A DNA stretch of 64,000 nt, from positions 76,672,798 to 76,736,797 of the forward strand of contig ML679961.1 in assembly GCA_007922225.1 (NCBI GenBank). The letters run 5' to 3'. This document shows, in pieces, positions 13,801 through 26,200 of the stretch. The translations under genes and the position numbers were made by a program. Under the pieces are notes generated by a model, which saw only the letters and a program-made list of their open reading frames with translations, made no database searches and was not told the origin of the DNA. The first letter of the stretch is position 1. The number at the start of each line of letters is the position of its first letter. This stretch comes from Emydura subglobosa. Its lineage: Eukaryota > Chordata > Testudines > Chelidae.

Positions 13801-14459
13801 GCAGCCACAGGCCCCGAGCAGGCTCAAGGCTTAGCTGTAGTACGTTCTTTACAAACAGAGGCAGACAAAGAGACACAAAGCCATACAATTTGTAAGACAC
13901 ACCTGAAGTGTTTTTAGTCTTGGAAATAAATATCAACTTCCCCACAACCAGTTGCCCATTAGCCTTGCCTTAAACACAAACTGGTGTCTGGGAGACATGA
14001 CTGTTATAGGGCTCACTTTAGCTAATTTCATCTTAAACTGGACAGCTCTGAAACCTATTAGCAGGACTGGAGTTTAACGATTCCTGCAACAGGCTCGATG
14101 GTTTTCACAAGTTCTACATTTTAAGAAGTGGGAGAGGGAATTTCAATTAAAACTTTCTGGCCTTGAGCAGTGATGTGCAATCGGAAAAGCCTCTCAGTAC
14201 TCTAGTATAATGGCCAGCATTCAAGATATGTCACAGGGTCCACTCACCTCAAGGGCATGTCCTTCTAGCTGCTCATTTCCATGCCCTGCCACACACCTCT
14301 CTCTGTGCAACTCAGGATGCTCTTTTCTTGGTTTGGCCCTCCGGCCAGGTCACTATAGGCCTCCACTTCCGAGGTTAGCAAATTCCCGTTGGACAACTGT
14401 CCCAGGCAGTCTTCAGCTCCGCTGCCCAGTCTAGGCCACTTTCCCAGGGGCTGGTAGGG

Positions 14460-14825
14460 AAACACAGGCCTGCTCCTCTGCTCTGGGTTCCAGTCCAGGG
14501 CCCCTATAACTGTGGTCTGCTTTCTCCCCAATCCTGTTGCTCTTTCCCTTGACTCCTTCCTACATCTTCGGGCCCCCCCGGGTTACCAGCTCAAACTCCC
14601 TCCTCCCAGGGAGTCTCTGCTGACTACTTAACTCTGCAGACCCAAACACACCTCCCTTATCCCAGGGAGTGGCTGCAGCCTACTTCCCCCCCCTCAGCTG
14701 GGCTTCATCATCAATCAGCCTCTCAAGCCCTGGCTCTCCATCAGGTGCAGCAGCCTTTCAAGTTAATCAACCTAATGTAACCTGCTCTGCTTTGTATGGA
14801 GTGAACACCCCATCACAGGGTAAAC
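14460..14825. repeat. Possible dispersed repeat, class unknown
   Basis: C/T-rich text with several similar phrases (CCTCCCAGGGAGTCTCTGCT at about 14603, TTATCCCAGGGAGTGGCTGC at about 14657) ending GAACACCCCATCACAGG. The phrase doubling suggests a decayed tandem or repeat-derived unit. I could not name it. Confidence 0.3.
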
Positions 14826-16943
14826 ACCAATTGCTGTGTGAATAATCCTAATAATCTGCACAGGTTAAAGGGCTTATCCTGAAATAATTTAAAACTGCTG
14901 CTTATTTCCAGGTTTGCTGAAGTGTCCTGCCAGGACCACACAGGGATCTATACCTCAAACACCTTTTGCTGTCATTTGTGGGCAATCAGAGCACATTGCT
15001 GGATTTCTGTCACTTTCAGTGGAGCAAGCAAGAAAAAAAGCAGAGGCACCAGTGAAATCATTCACAATTCCACACCAATCATTTAACACTAACTCCCCGC
15101 TCACCCTTCCCAGCAGACTCCTCCTAGCCTCACCCAAAGCCTAAAGGATGCAATTTACCCTTGACATACCTTGCAAAGTCCTGCATTGCAGTAACCATCC
15201 CTCAAACCAATGAGATCAAGCACTTTCTGGCATCAATAATCCTGAGTCAGCCACATGGAACCCTGGAGCACAGCAGAGTACTCCACTCCCTTATACCCAG
15301 AAGATGATAACCAAAGTCCAGCACTCAACTCCCGCCTCCTGGATGGTAGCACCATATTCTGCTAATTGATGGAGCAGTTTTTCTATGTATTTGGGGTGGG
15401 GTATAAATGAAATCTTCAGGACACCCCACTACCGATATATTGTAAGGTGGATGTTGTTGCAGAGCATTCTTTCCAATTGATTCGTTAACGAAAGGGAAGC
15501 ACAAGCAGTGTTGCACTAGCCTTTCCTTCTAGTTAACAGGCCTCACAAATTAAAATAGCTTATTGGGGAGGAAACTGGCACATGGTTAGGTGGAGATAGC
15601 TGGAGAAAACTTTTTATTTAAGGGTTTCATGGGGAGGTAGGAGGGACTCTAGGATCAGTGAAGTTTTCAAGCAGCAGGGGGTGAGGGCAAGTCAGGATTT
15701 ACAGCTGTTTGTAACTCTCACTGGTCTATAGCAGAGTGCTCTCAATACAGCTTACTTCTCCATTAGCAGCTCCTAGTCCTTGGGCTGGGAAGCAGAAGTA
15801 AAGAAGATGGGTGAAAAATACATGCAGGGGAGGGAATGAGTGCGAGAAGCAAAGTGGGGAGCTGGCTGCAGAATGGGGGGCGGGGGGGTCAGTGAACTAG
15901 GAACCCTTATTCTGTGGACGGCAGGAGTAAGAGGAAAAGTCCAACTTCAGCTGCTGCATTTGTCTGCAATTCCCCAAGAGCTAAGATCTGCCCCACTTAC
16001 TGGAGTCTGATAGGCACAGAAGAGAGCAGCTCCACCACAGAAAGCCTCCAGCAAAAAAGGACATGCACCTGGGCAATACAGACGTGGTCCAAAGGCAAAG
16101 GGGAACCACAGGTAAGCAGAGACCTACTTCCTCATGAGCAGATTGTTGAGTCTGTTTGGACAGCCCTGGCGCTTAAGGAGAAGCTAGTGTAGGCAAGGAA
16201 GCTGGTTTCCTGGCAGTGGAGCCTACACTGATTTTATGGCAACCTCTGCACGATTTCCAAATGACAAGAAGCCATGCAGACAGCGATAGGACACCGGGCA
16301 CCGAGGAGCCAACAGGGCATTCTCTATTCCTCACAAGAAGCTTAGGGAATAAGGAAGCATTAGGACTGTCTACCAGGCATATCACAGGGAAGAGCAAACC
16401 ACTGAGCCACCTGAGAGATAAGGGGGCCTATAAGCTATGAATCAAAGAGGTGGCCTTACTAGCTGTACCCTCTGGAGAACTGTAAACAAGAGATGTAGGC
16501 TTTGGGGCTGTGTTTTCCAAACAGAAATATATATAAACACACACTGCAAACTCCTTGGGCCAAGGACTGTGGCCACTTTTATATGCCACTGAGCCCATGG
16601 CTGGTGCTCAATGTCTGACAAGGCCCCACACAGAGAACGGAGCCCTGGCTCAATTTGAAAGCAGACATTATGCAGCTTGAACATGGTGTCATTCATAAAG
16701 GAAAGCTCATCCAGACAAGGACCAGTACTTAACCACACTAAGGTGTATTAAAACGCTAGTATGCCACACCACATAGGAAGGCAAATAAAAGACAGTGCTC
16801 CACTAGGCCTTGCAAAATAAAAAAAATTTAAAATGCCAACCCTAAGATGAGGGAAAGTGGTTTATAGATTGATTAGCCATGGGAACTGACATTCCCAAGC
16901 CATTTGGGCTCCCTTGTAATATTCTAGTTTGTTGTGTTGTGCC

Positions 16944-16949
16944 TTTAAT
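16944..16949 (-). terminator. NAT10: Candidate NAT10 poly(A) signal (ATTAAA on the - strand)
   Basis: On the - strand the hexamer ATTAAA occurs about 200 nt past the NAT10 stop. It would give a very short 3' UTR. Another candidate, AATAAA near 15.6 kb (- strand), would give a UTR of about 1.5 kb. Sequence alone does not decide between them. Confidence 0.25.
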
Positions 16950-17152
16950 TAAACCAGGCTGTCCAAGTGCACAGTATAAAAATCCCCATGGGCACTGTCT
17001 CATGCGATGTCACTGCATTTTCCTTAATGTGTGTTCTTTAAAAAGGCCTGTAAGCTCTTCCCTTCCAGTCATTGCTTCTTCAAGGGAAGTCCTTGCTTTA
17101 GAAAGGTGATGGGGCTCCCTAGACAGGAGCTCGCTCTGGTTATTCAAATCCA

Positions 17153-17249
17153 TTATCTTTTTTTCCACTTCTGCTTTGGATCTTTGTTCTTCTTAAATTT
17201 CTTTTGTTGTTTTGGTCCTTTTTCCACTTCTAGTTTTCTCTTCTTTTCA
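17153..17249 (-). CDS. NAT10: NAT10 exon 29: residues about 989-1020 and stop
   Basis: After acceptor gtttctcag the exon completes Ser and encodes EKKRKLEVEKGPKQQKKFKK, then NKDPKQKWKKR, and TAA at 17155-17153. The tail is Lys-rich, as expected for a nucleolar localisation signal, but only loosely similar in order to the human tail (SDKKRKLEAKQEPKQSKK). A stop in the right frame and the total length of 1020 residues support this end. Confidence 0.96.
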
Positions 17250-20200
17250 CTGAGAAACGGAAACAAAACGTTTGTTAGAGAGAATTCCGATTCAACAGGA
17301 GAACATCTGCTGCACAGGGGAGAGGCCTCCACAGAAACCTTGGGTGCCAAGCCTCCAAAGAAAAGCGTATGGGGGGAAGAGAAATGAAAGCATTTACAGC
17401 AGGACTAATGAAAGCACTCAGGAACTGGGTCTAGATTTTCTGGTGTCTTGTAATTTTGAATCACCTTAAAGGAGCCTAATTTTCAAAGGATTGGTGCTTA
17501 GGAACCTTCTTAAAGTCAAGCCCCTTAAAGGTATCTCAAGTTGGGAAAAGAAATTGGAGCACCCTAAAATCACTAGCTGCTTGAAAACATAGGGACACAA
17601 ACAACAGCCCTGCACTGGGCTTCGGCTGGGCATGGATGGATCAAATGTGACAAATCTGTAGAATCGCCAATTTCAAAGACATTTTAAAGGTCCTTTTATA
17701 TATTTTTTTAAGATGTCTAGGGACTCATTCACTGCTCCCAGCATTCACAGAAGCAATGCGTGTGCATAACACGCAGAATAAAGATGCAAGATGAGCAACA
17801 GTTACTTCTGCCCTTAGACATAAAAAAACCATAAATGAAAGTGCCATCCCATAAATCCCCAGGGGCACAGATCCGGAAAGACTCCATGCTGACCTGTGAG
17901 AGAACTGAAAGAAGGAAGACGGATGAAAACCATGTTAGGGAGTCTAACATTTTCAACTAAGAACCTGACCCCATGAGTTGCTGAACCATCTGCTCTGAAA
18001 AAAGTCACAGGAAGATGAGGGTAACTCAGCATCTTATAGGATTAGGCCCTAAATTGAGGGGATGAATTTCCACAAGCTTCCAGTGGTGTCAGCTGCCTCT
18101 AGAGCAGAAGAGACTAAAATGGAATAAGAGTAACTTTTTAAAAGAATTACCCCCCACTAAAGGAGGATCAGGACAAATTAGGTGAAAAATAAGGGAAGTC
18201 AGGATTGAGAGAGATCTACTGCACTGGTTAATAAAAGCCGAGCTGGGATCAAGTCACAGAAAGGAAGGACTGTTTTCCAAAGCCACACTACAGTCTTATT
18301 TTCAACACTGAAGGAAAAACCCAGCCTGCTTGCTAGTTACCCTCTCCAGATCCCCATTAGGAATTTACCTAGAGCAGCAAGACATACAATTCCCATGCAT
18401 TTAACTCCTCATCTTCACTCTACGTATAAGCATTACAATAAAACAAACTGTGAAGGACAGGTTCCAATGAAGAAAGGTGCATGGATTTTTTTTTTTATTT
18501 TTTTTTTTTAATTGCCCAACCTTTTCAGGCTGACAATGGAAGCATTCTGTCCTGCTTTTGTCAGCACTTCATTCCATTCTTCATCATCGCCACGGATTAT
18601 ATATCTAGGTGAGAGGTGGAGAAAACAAAACCAAATCAAAGTGAAAGTCTGTTCAAAGGAGAATAATTAAAGGTTAATTATGCTTCTGTCCACAAAACTC
18701 CTACCCAACCAGGGCTTGTATCAGCATTCTAAGAGAAGAGAAACTTTCAGAAATAAAGAGATGGTTCAAAGCAGAATCGGGTGGCTCGGGGGATCTGTAA
18801 TGCAGTTTACAGCCTTTCATGACTACAATCAGTGGTCTGAATCTAAACGAGGCCAGTGCTGACCAAGAACTTATCATCCAAAAGCTGTTCAGTAACAGGT
18901 GTGAAGCAAGCGGATTCTTTTAGCTACCCATATTATGAACATTACCAAATTGCTCTTTTATGGCAGCCCCATCAGAGGCAGAGAACTGAACGACGGCAGA
19001 CACACATGCTCACATGCCGCCCTTCCAGTGGAGGGTCAAGACCACAATGGTTTTCCCTTGCATAGAGGAGACCTGCATTGCACTTGCCCAGGTTGTGAAC
19101 TCTTCCAAGGATAGAGGTCTTCAGTCTACATGGCTTTCAATCTGGCAGCCGTCACCAGACCTCTATTCACTACTGAAGACATCCATCCAATCTATAGTTC
19201 CCATTTAAAGGATTGTGGGTTTTTCTTTTTAAAGTAAAGTAGCAGCACGCAGCAAAGTAAAGGATGCACGCAGCAAGTATTCAACGTGGGAAGTTAGTTA
19301 ACTAAGGGTAACTCCTGGATCAATGCCACACCCAGGGGAGGTTTCATTGGAGAGATGGTCTGGGATGTTGCAGCCATTCCGCTGCTAATGACTCGGAGTC
19401 TGATTGAACACCAGCACCCGGGGAACCTAAAGGAAAGTGACCAGGATATTATAGCTTGAACGTTTCCTTTGAGCAGGAAGGCCAGAAAGACGAATTCTGG
19501 TCAGTTTAGGGTCTCGTCCTGTGCTTCTCCCCATGGTATCCAAGTGCCTTAGACACAGCATGCAGTTTTAACTAAAGGGACTACACAGCAGAATTAGAGT
19601 GGTCATTCCCTTCTATCCCAAATCCTTGAGGTCTCAATACAGAAGTTAGCCTCTGTTCAATCTTATATTAACACTGGACAAAGCCTTTACAGCTCTCCCT
19701 TCTCTACTAGTTCTCTATAATCTGTCTAAAAAAAATTAAATAAGGCTCATTTTTCCAGAGTGAGGTGTGGTGAGGTTAGAATGATCTAAAGGAAAAGCAG
19801 CAAACCACACTGGGCTAAGAAGAGAAATGAAAGTAGTTTGAAATACGAGAAATGAAAGAAAGAAAAATGAAAGAGAAAGAAGAGAAATGAAAGTAGTTTG
19901 AAATAATCACACATGTCCATGTCTGTCACACCAGGCAAACAATGTAAGAGAAGGTTTGTGCAGTAACTGAAGTTCTTTGAGATGTGTCCCCCTGTGAGTG
20001 CTCCACTCCAGGTGCTGGCACATCCTGGATTGGAGATGTCCATCTGGGTCACGCATGTGCAGCCCATCTCACAGCACCATTGGTGCCTCAAGCCGCGAGA
20101 GCAACCCCCTCACTTCCTTCTCAACCGTTCATGGTCTGAGATGAAGCCCGCAGCAGTTTTCTTCACAGCTCGTTTTCGTGTACAGATAGTGTAGATTTAG

Positions 20201-23200
20201 CATTATTTTGTACTAGTTTAATCAGTTATTACTTATTTACCCTCTCCCTAGTTTAAACGAGAAAAGCTGTGCAGGCGCGACCCAGACGGGCACTGCTGAC
20301 AGAAATTTCCAATGCGGGACGCTGGGAAGTGCCAAACACCTGGAGTGAAGCACCCATAGGGACACCACTCAAAGAAGAACCAGAGATTTTAAGAAGCTTT
20401 TATTCTTCACAGATTTGTTAGCGTTTGCTTTGCTGGTTTAGTGCCACAATAGAAGACACTGCTACAACAATATTCTTTGAACAAATAAACAGTTTTTTGC
20501 AGGATAAAGGGAAGGACGGGTTTTTGTTAGCTCAAAAGGAAGAAACATCTGCTGGAGTTTTTCGTGACTTGCAGCTTCAGCAGCTCAGTAGACTTCAAGT
20601 TGACTATCTCCACAGTAATTAACAAGCAGCTGTGCAAAGGGAGACCTAATACAAGACACTTCAGGCAACATTACGTTTAATGTGCCAGTTATTAAATGAA
20701 AAAAGTAAAAAAGGAATGATTAAGTCAGTGCTGACAAGGATACTTCTCTATTACTGTTTTCACTGAAGCCGAGAATAGCTTGGCAGGACAAGGATAAGTC
20801 AAGAGTCCTAAGCTGGTGTAAGAGGTAGTAGGGTCTTTCTTTGATTTGGGGAAAGCTAATGATTATTCTTAGGAGCATCAGAAACCATCAGATTAAAACA
20901 GCCCACGACCAACTAACTCAATTTATTCTCTGTATTACAGTATCATGTGGAGGTCTAGCCAAGATCAGGGCTTCATTGTGCCAGGCGCCATACAAACACA
21001 GAGAGAGTCTCTGCCCTGTAGAGTTTATCAGCTAAACAAAAAAGATAAAGGATACAAGAAAGGAAACTGAGGCAGACAATGAGTAAGTGACCGCTGAAGG
21101 TCACACAGGAAGTGTGGCAATGTCGAGCCTGAGCCCAGATCTCCCAAGTCTCTGCCTAATGCCTTAGCTTCAAGACCCATCCTGTTCTCTAGTGGCCATC
21201 CAGTGGCACAGTCGGGTAGGTGGACATAAGGAAGCCAAAATCAGTTGTCCACAGTCACACATCAAGTGGCTGATCAATCCAGGGCTCCCCTGGCTCCCAG
21301 TCCTTTGCTTTAAACCATCAGGAGCACATGGTTCAAAAATGCTGGTAGGAAAAGTCATAGGTAATAAGGGAATTTGGCGATACGGTTGAGGATGGGAACC
21401 AGAATTGAACAGTGGTCAGTACCAATGAGCACTGATTTCTGTTACCGAAACGAGTTTAAAAAAAAAAAAAAAAAATTTAGCTTGAGAGCAAGATGTGTGT
21501 ATCACCAACGATGACAATTACTGATTATCTGTGATTAACAGAAGTCTCATGAAACTAATTCTCAGGTGCCAAAAAAGTGACAAAAAGTTTATTAGCTATT
21601 GTAGAATAAGATGTTTAGCCTATATGGCTCTTGACAAACGCAAACTTCAGATTTCTGATCTACTCAAACGCTGAAGTCTAACACAAAGCTCAAGTTGCAG
21701 GCTGACAATATGACCCAGATATCTGCTGTGTGCTGGGAGTGAGTACAAGGCCTCTGAGTATTCCTGCCCTATCCTCCCACATGCATGGGTGTACTATGTT
21801 CCTGAAACCTGGGAATTCAAACTAGATGCCTAGGAATATTTGTGGTGCATCTCATGGGGATAAATTCTTACTGTGAAAAGTCCATGTCCTTCAGCTTCCC
21901 CATTTCTTGATTGTGTTTTTCTTGGAATTCCTTTGCCGCTTCTTCCTGCATTGAAACATCCCGGAGAGACACTAAGTTTTAAGTACAGCAGTAACTGTGT
22001 GTTACAAGGTAGTCTAGTCAGTTGGAAATTACAACTCCTAACTCCCTTCCCATACAAAAAGCAGTTCACCCAACAAACCAAAATCCCCCTGCTCTGAGCT
22101 GGGTGTTTCCAAACAACTCTTCCCATATAATTGTTTTTTGCAGCTGCATTTCAACATAAAATGCAAAAGTGAGACTGGGAGGATTGGTATATCACAGTAA
22201 AAGGAGGAACATAATCACAAAAATGATAAAGCATTAAAAGGCATAGTTAAAACTTACAAAGTTCCATAACTACCATGTCATGCAATGCAACACTCCCTAT
22301 ACAGGAAGAAATCCAGCTTACAAGGCTCCCAAGTTAGAGAAAACCCTCCGAGACATTTGACATGCATATAGGAAGTTTTAGCAGCAAGATTATTATTACC
22401 AAGTCCTCATTTAAAGATTTCAGGGTTGGCTCCATTACAACTTCCTTTGTTACTGCCATCTGCTCCTCCACAGCCTTTTCCTGGATCCTGCTGAACAACT
22501 GGGGAAGGAATAAATTAACATGTGTTGGGGCTACTGGTGTTTTTCCACATTGGTGCTTTAAAAATAAATTAAGAATAGTTTGGCTGCCCACTATGAAACT
22601 TCTGTTGCCTTTGAAACATGGACAAGGAATTTTTTTTTAAGTGACCACATTGTGGCGCCCTGAAGCTCAACAACCACTTCTTGAAAGCAGAAACAGACAG
22701 CTTAATAAAAATATAAATAAATCAGTCATCCAATGTCACTTGCACGAATGTGAGAGCTGGTAGTTTACAACATACCTCTCTTAGGCAATCCCAACTGAAT
22801 CATTGTAGGTAAGCACTACAGATTTATCCTCTTATATTAACTCCAAGTGAACTAAAGAAATTCTATACTGAGTAAGCCATCTGTAAAGTGAGAGACTTGT
22901 ATTTTAGGATGCAGAAGCTCTGCCTATAAAGCTGTTGCATTAACTTGAGAACTAAGAGAGACTAGATTGCTCAGGGGACTGGAAAATGGATGGGGAATCT
23001 TTTATTCCCATGTCACCAGTTTGAACCTAGTCCACACTATCACTGGCTGAAAGTCTTACTCATTTAATGATGATCTAAGTGAAAGGAGTTGGTGAAAGTT
23101 GAATTCCTCACGGACAGCCATACATCACCACAGCTGACACCCCTGCTGTTAGCCTCAACAGGGAGATCAAGGAGACTGGAGGCCTGACCCAGAGCTTTTC

Positions 23201-26200
23201 CTGGATATCTACAGAGGGATCCTAGAAATGACCATTCTAAGGCTGAGACATTCTAAGACTGAGACATTGGGCCTGGATTGTTGTACCAGCTTCCTCACCA
23301 CCATGCTTAATGGACAACAGAGCCTGAAGCCCTCTGTCCTCAGTTCAGCACCTTTCACCATTTGAAAATGTACACCTCCTAAACGATATGTATATTTGTG
23401 TTTAATGGAAACCACCACCACAACCACCTACATTTTCCACCAAGTAGAAGACATTTCTTTACAGTGAGCCTCTAATGATTTCTTAGAGACAGGCTGAGGA
23501 TACAGGATTCTCATCCAGATTACTCACACTACCAGGCTTAGCCCTGGGACGGCGCTGGGCCCGGCTCTAGAGAGCAAAGCTTGACCATGACGCAATTACC
23601 TGGATGACCTTGCGGATGATCCTATTGAAGAGGCCCATCAGTTGACTGCTGGGCAGTTCTATCTCCTTTTCCAGCACATCCACAGATTTGTGTTGCAGAC
23701 CAATCCCCAGAAGAAGGGCCTGGAGGACAAGTTAAAAAAACAACAAAAAGACCACACACACGTTAGCTTCTCTCCCCACCTCCCTGGATTTTACCATCAA
23801 AGTTATTGCTCTAGTGAAATAATACAGGACACATCAGGTGAAGGCTCAGAGTTTCATATGAAGCACTGGAACTCCCTCAAATTGCTCCATCCTTGACGGA
23901 CATCACTACATGTTTAGTACAGCAGTGTCTCCTGCTCCAGGAGGCTTGGGACTTTTAGCTAGTATTCACACAGCACTTTAAGTGTATGTGGTGCTTTGCA
24001 GCATGGTTAAGAGAACAGGTTCTCTACAATCAAATTCAAAGCAAATACAAAACATGGGAGAACAGTGCAGGCAGAAGAAAGCATAGCGAGGAATGCAGAA
24101 GAGGCAGTCACCTGAAGCAATGGGTTTTAGCGAGCTAAACGAGGCAAGAGACAGGAGTGTGGCATGTGAAGTGGGAGAGTGTTCCAAGTATAGGAGGTGG
24201 CATAAAAATAGACAGGAGGTGAGAATCTCTTGCTCCCAAAGGGAAAAGTTAGACTACATGATAGCACCAAATAAGAGTCAAAATGGAGGAAGGGATGGAG
24301 TTACACAGGAGCAAGATACTCGCTCGAGAAATATTGACATGACATGGTCTCAACAGGAAAGAGGTGGATATAATGGATGCAAACGGTACATACAGACTGC
24401 GCGGCAGAGAGGGATGTGTCGCCTAGCTGGCTGAGAAAGTACATCCTGGAGACAGCAGGAATCATGTCCATGATCAGGTGATAGTCCACCATGTTTCGAG
24501 AGTACATCTCTAACCGCTTCAGGTCATAGGGGATGAACACAGCTTCCAATTCAGCACGGCTAATTGCTGTGCAAATCAAAGATAGTAATATTAGAATTGC
24601 ACTACATGTTTCTTCAGGACATGGATAATCATCAGCTCCCTTTTAATAGCAATTGCCTCTGTGCTAACAGCTGCAAATGCACCCCACATAATTGCTATGA
24701 AATATAGATATGAACCAGACAATAGTGGATCTAACTGAATCCTCAACTGATCTAGACATTCAAACTCCTGGAACAAATTTTAGGATTAAATAAAAGTCTG
24801 TGTAGGGGACAGACTCTCACAGCGTAACAGCCACTTTCATGACTCCCACTCCCAGGCAGACAATGGGCCATAGAGACCAGGCTCCCCCTCTCACTGTACA
24901 GTAAGAGATGAATCACATGGGTAGGGAAGCTTGCACTGCACCTCTGCCCACACTGTGCTTGTCCTGCTGACAGAGGGGGTTGGCAGCCGGACACCTTTCA
25001 CCAGTAACAAATATTAAATAAAAACAACACACAGAACCAAACTAATTCCTGTGCTCCCTTGAGAGATCTTGAGCTCATTATGTTCATGAAACCACAGTTT
25101 GCTTTCATAGATTTTAAAGTCGGAAGGGACCATTGTGATCATCTAGTCTGACCTCCCATATAACACAGGCCAGACCCTCCAGGTTTACTCCCAGGCTCCT
25201 TCCCAGCAATTACTTCCCTCTCCCTGAGCTCCTCCATTACCCCTGACTCCCCCCAAATCTTTGCACTGCTTCTGAGCTGTGTGGGAAATACATTTCTGTA
25301 TTGTAGTTTAAATGAATTATTAGTCAAAGTCCTGTATTAATATGTCTAGTAAAACATTTCCTGAATCTCTTCTGTTGTCTGTATTGTTACAGATATACTT
25401 GCTGACAGGCATTTTGAAATAAACTACCAAAATAATTGAAACTGGCTTGATTATATTGTGTTATTTTGACAAAATATGCAGCATTTTAAAATACTGTGCA
25501 CATTTTTTGGTGCAGAACTCCCCCAGGAGTAATTAAAGAGCCCTCTAGTAGGACAGGACATTCAAAACTCTGATCAAGGAGAGCTCTCTGATCTCACCTA
25601 CCAGGGAGACAGAGTACTGGAAGTTTTCACTCAGCAAACTAAGCATATTTTTTGGATGAAGGGAGCAAACAGAACTGACCAACAGGAAGTTGTAGTATTC
25701 TACTAAAGGCTGTAGAACATTCATGGGTTTTGTTTAGGAATCTTTGGATAAACCATGTGAAGATCTCAAACCACTGAAAGGATTTTAGAAACATAGAAAC
25801 TCACAGGGTTGCAACTCCTGTTTGATATTCTTGTTCTGTAGAATGTTCAATGCTAATGAAGGGGAAAAAGTGCTGAACTGATATGACAGCAGAGACAGGA
25901 ACCGCCTCCTGAAATCTTCAGAAGAAGAGAAGATAATGGTTACAAGCATGGTTGTGCAAAGGATACACCGAGGCTTCCTCTCACTAGTAGAGACAACCAG
26001 CTATTACCTTTCCAAAATGCAATGAGCCAGTGCTCCTGCTTACTCTCTTCCTCATTCAGCATCTTCAGCATGATACAAGAGTGCTCACCAGTCAGGTCAT
26101 TCTAGGAAAGAAGACAGATTCCCATGATCCTCTGTATCTACCCTTTGCATTATGTACTGAAGTGACAAAAGCAGGGATAGGTGGTGTCACATAGATAAAA

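Larger units (their letters stand above)
8236..17152. other. ABTB2-NAT10 intergenic region
   Basis: 8.9 kb between the probable ABTB2 end and the NAT10 stop. It contains a CR1 3' fragment (9925-10624), a MIR-like SINE (about 13585-13800) and several short, decayed dispersed repeats (for example about 8940-9110). No third gene was found: the ORFs here are short and resemble no family. Confidence 0.55.

Noticed and set aside
17031..17387. 118-codon + strand ORF
   Set aside because: It is the antisense shadow of NAT10 exon 29, whose Lys-rich codons become Phe/Leu-rich on the other strand.
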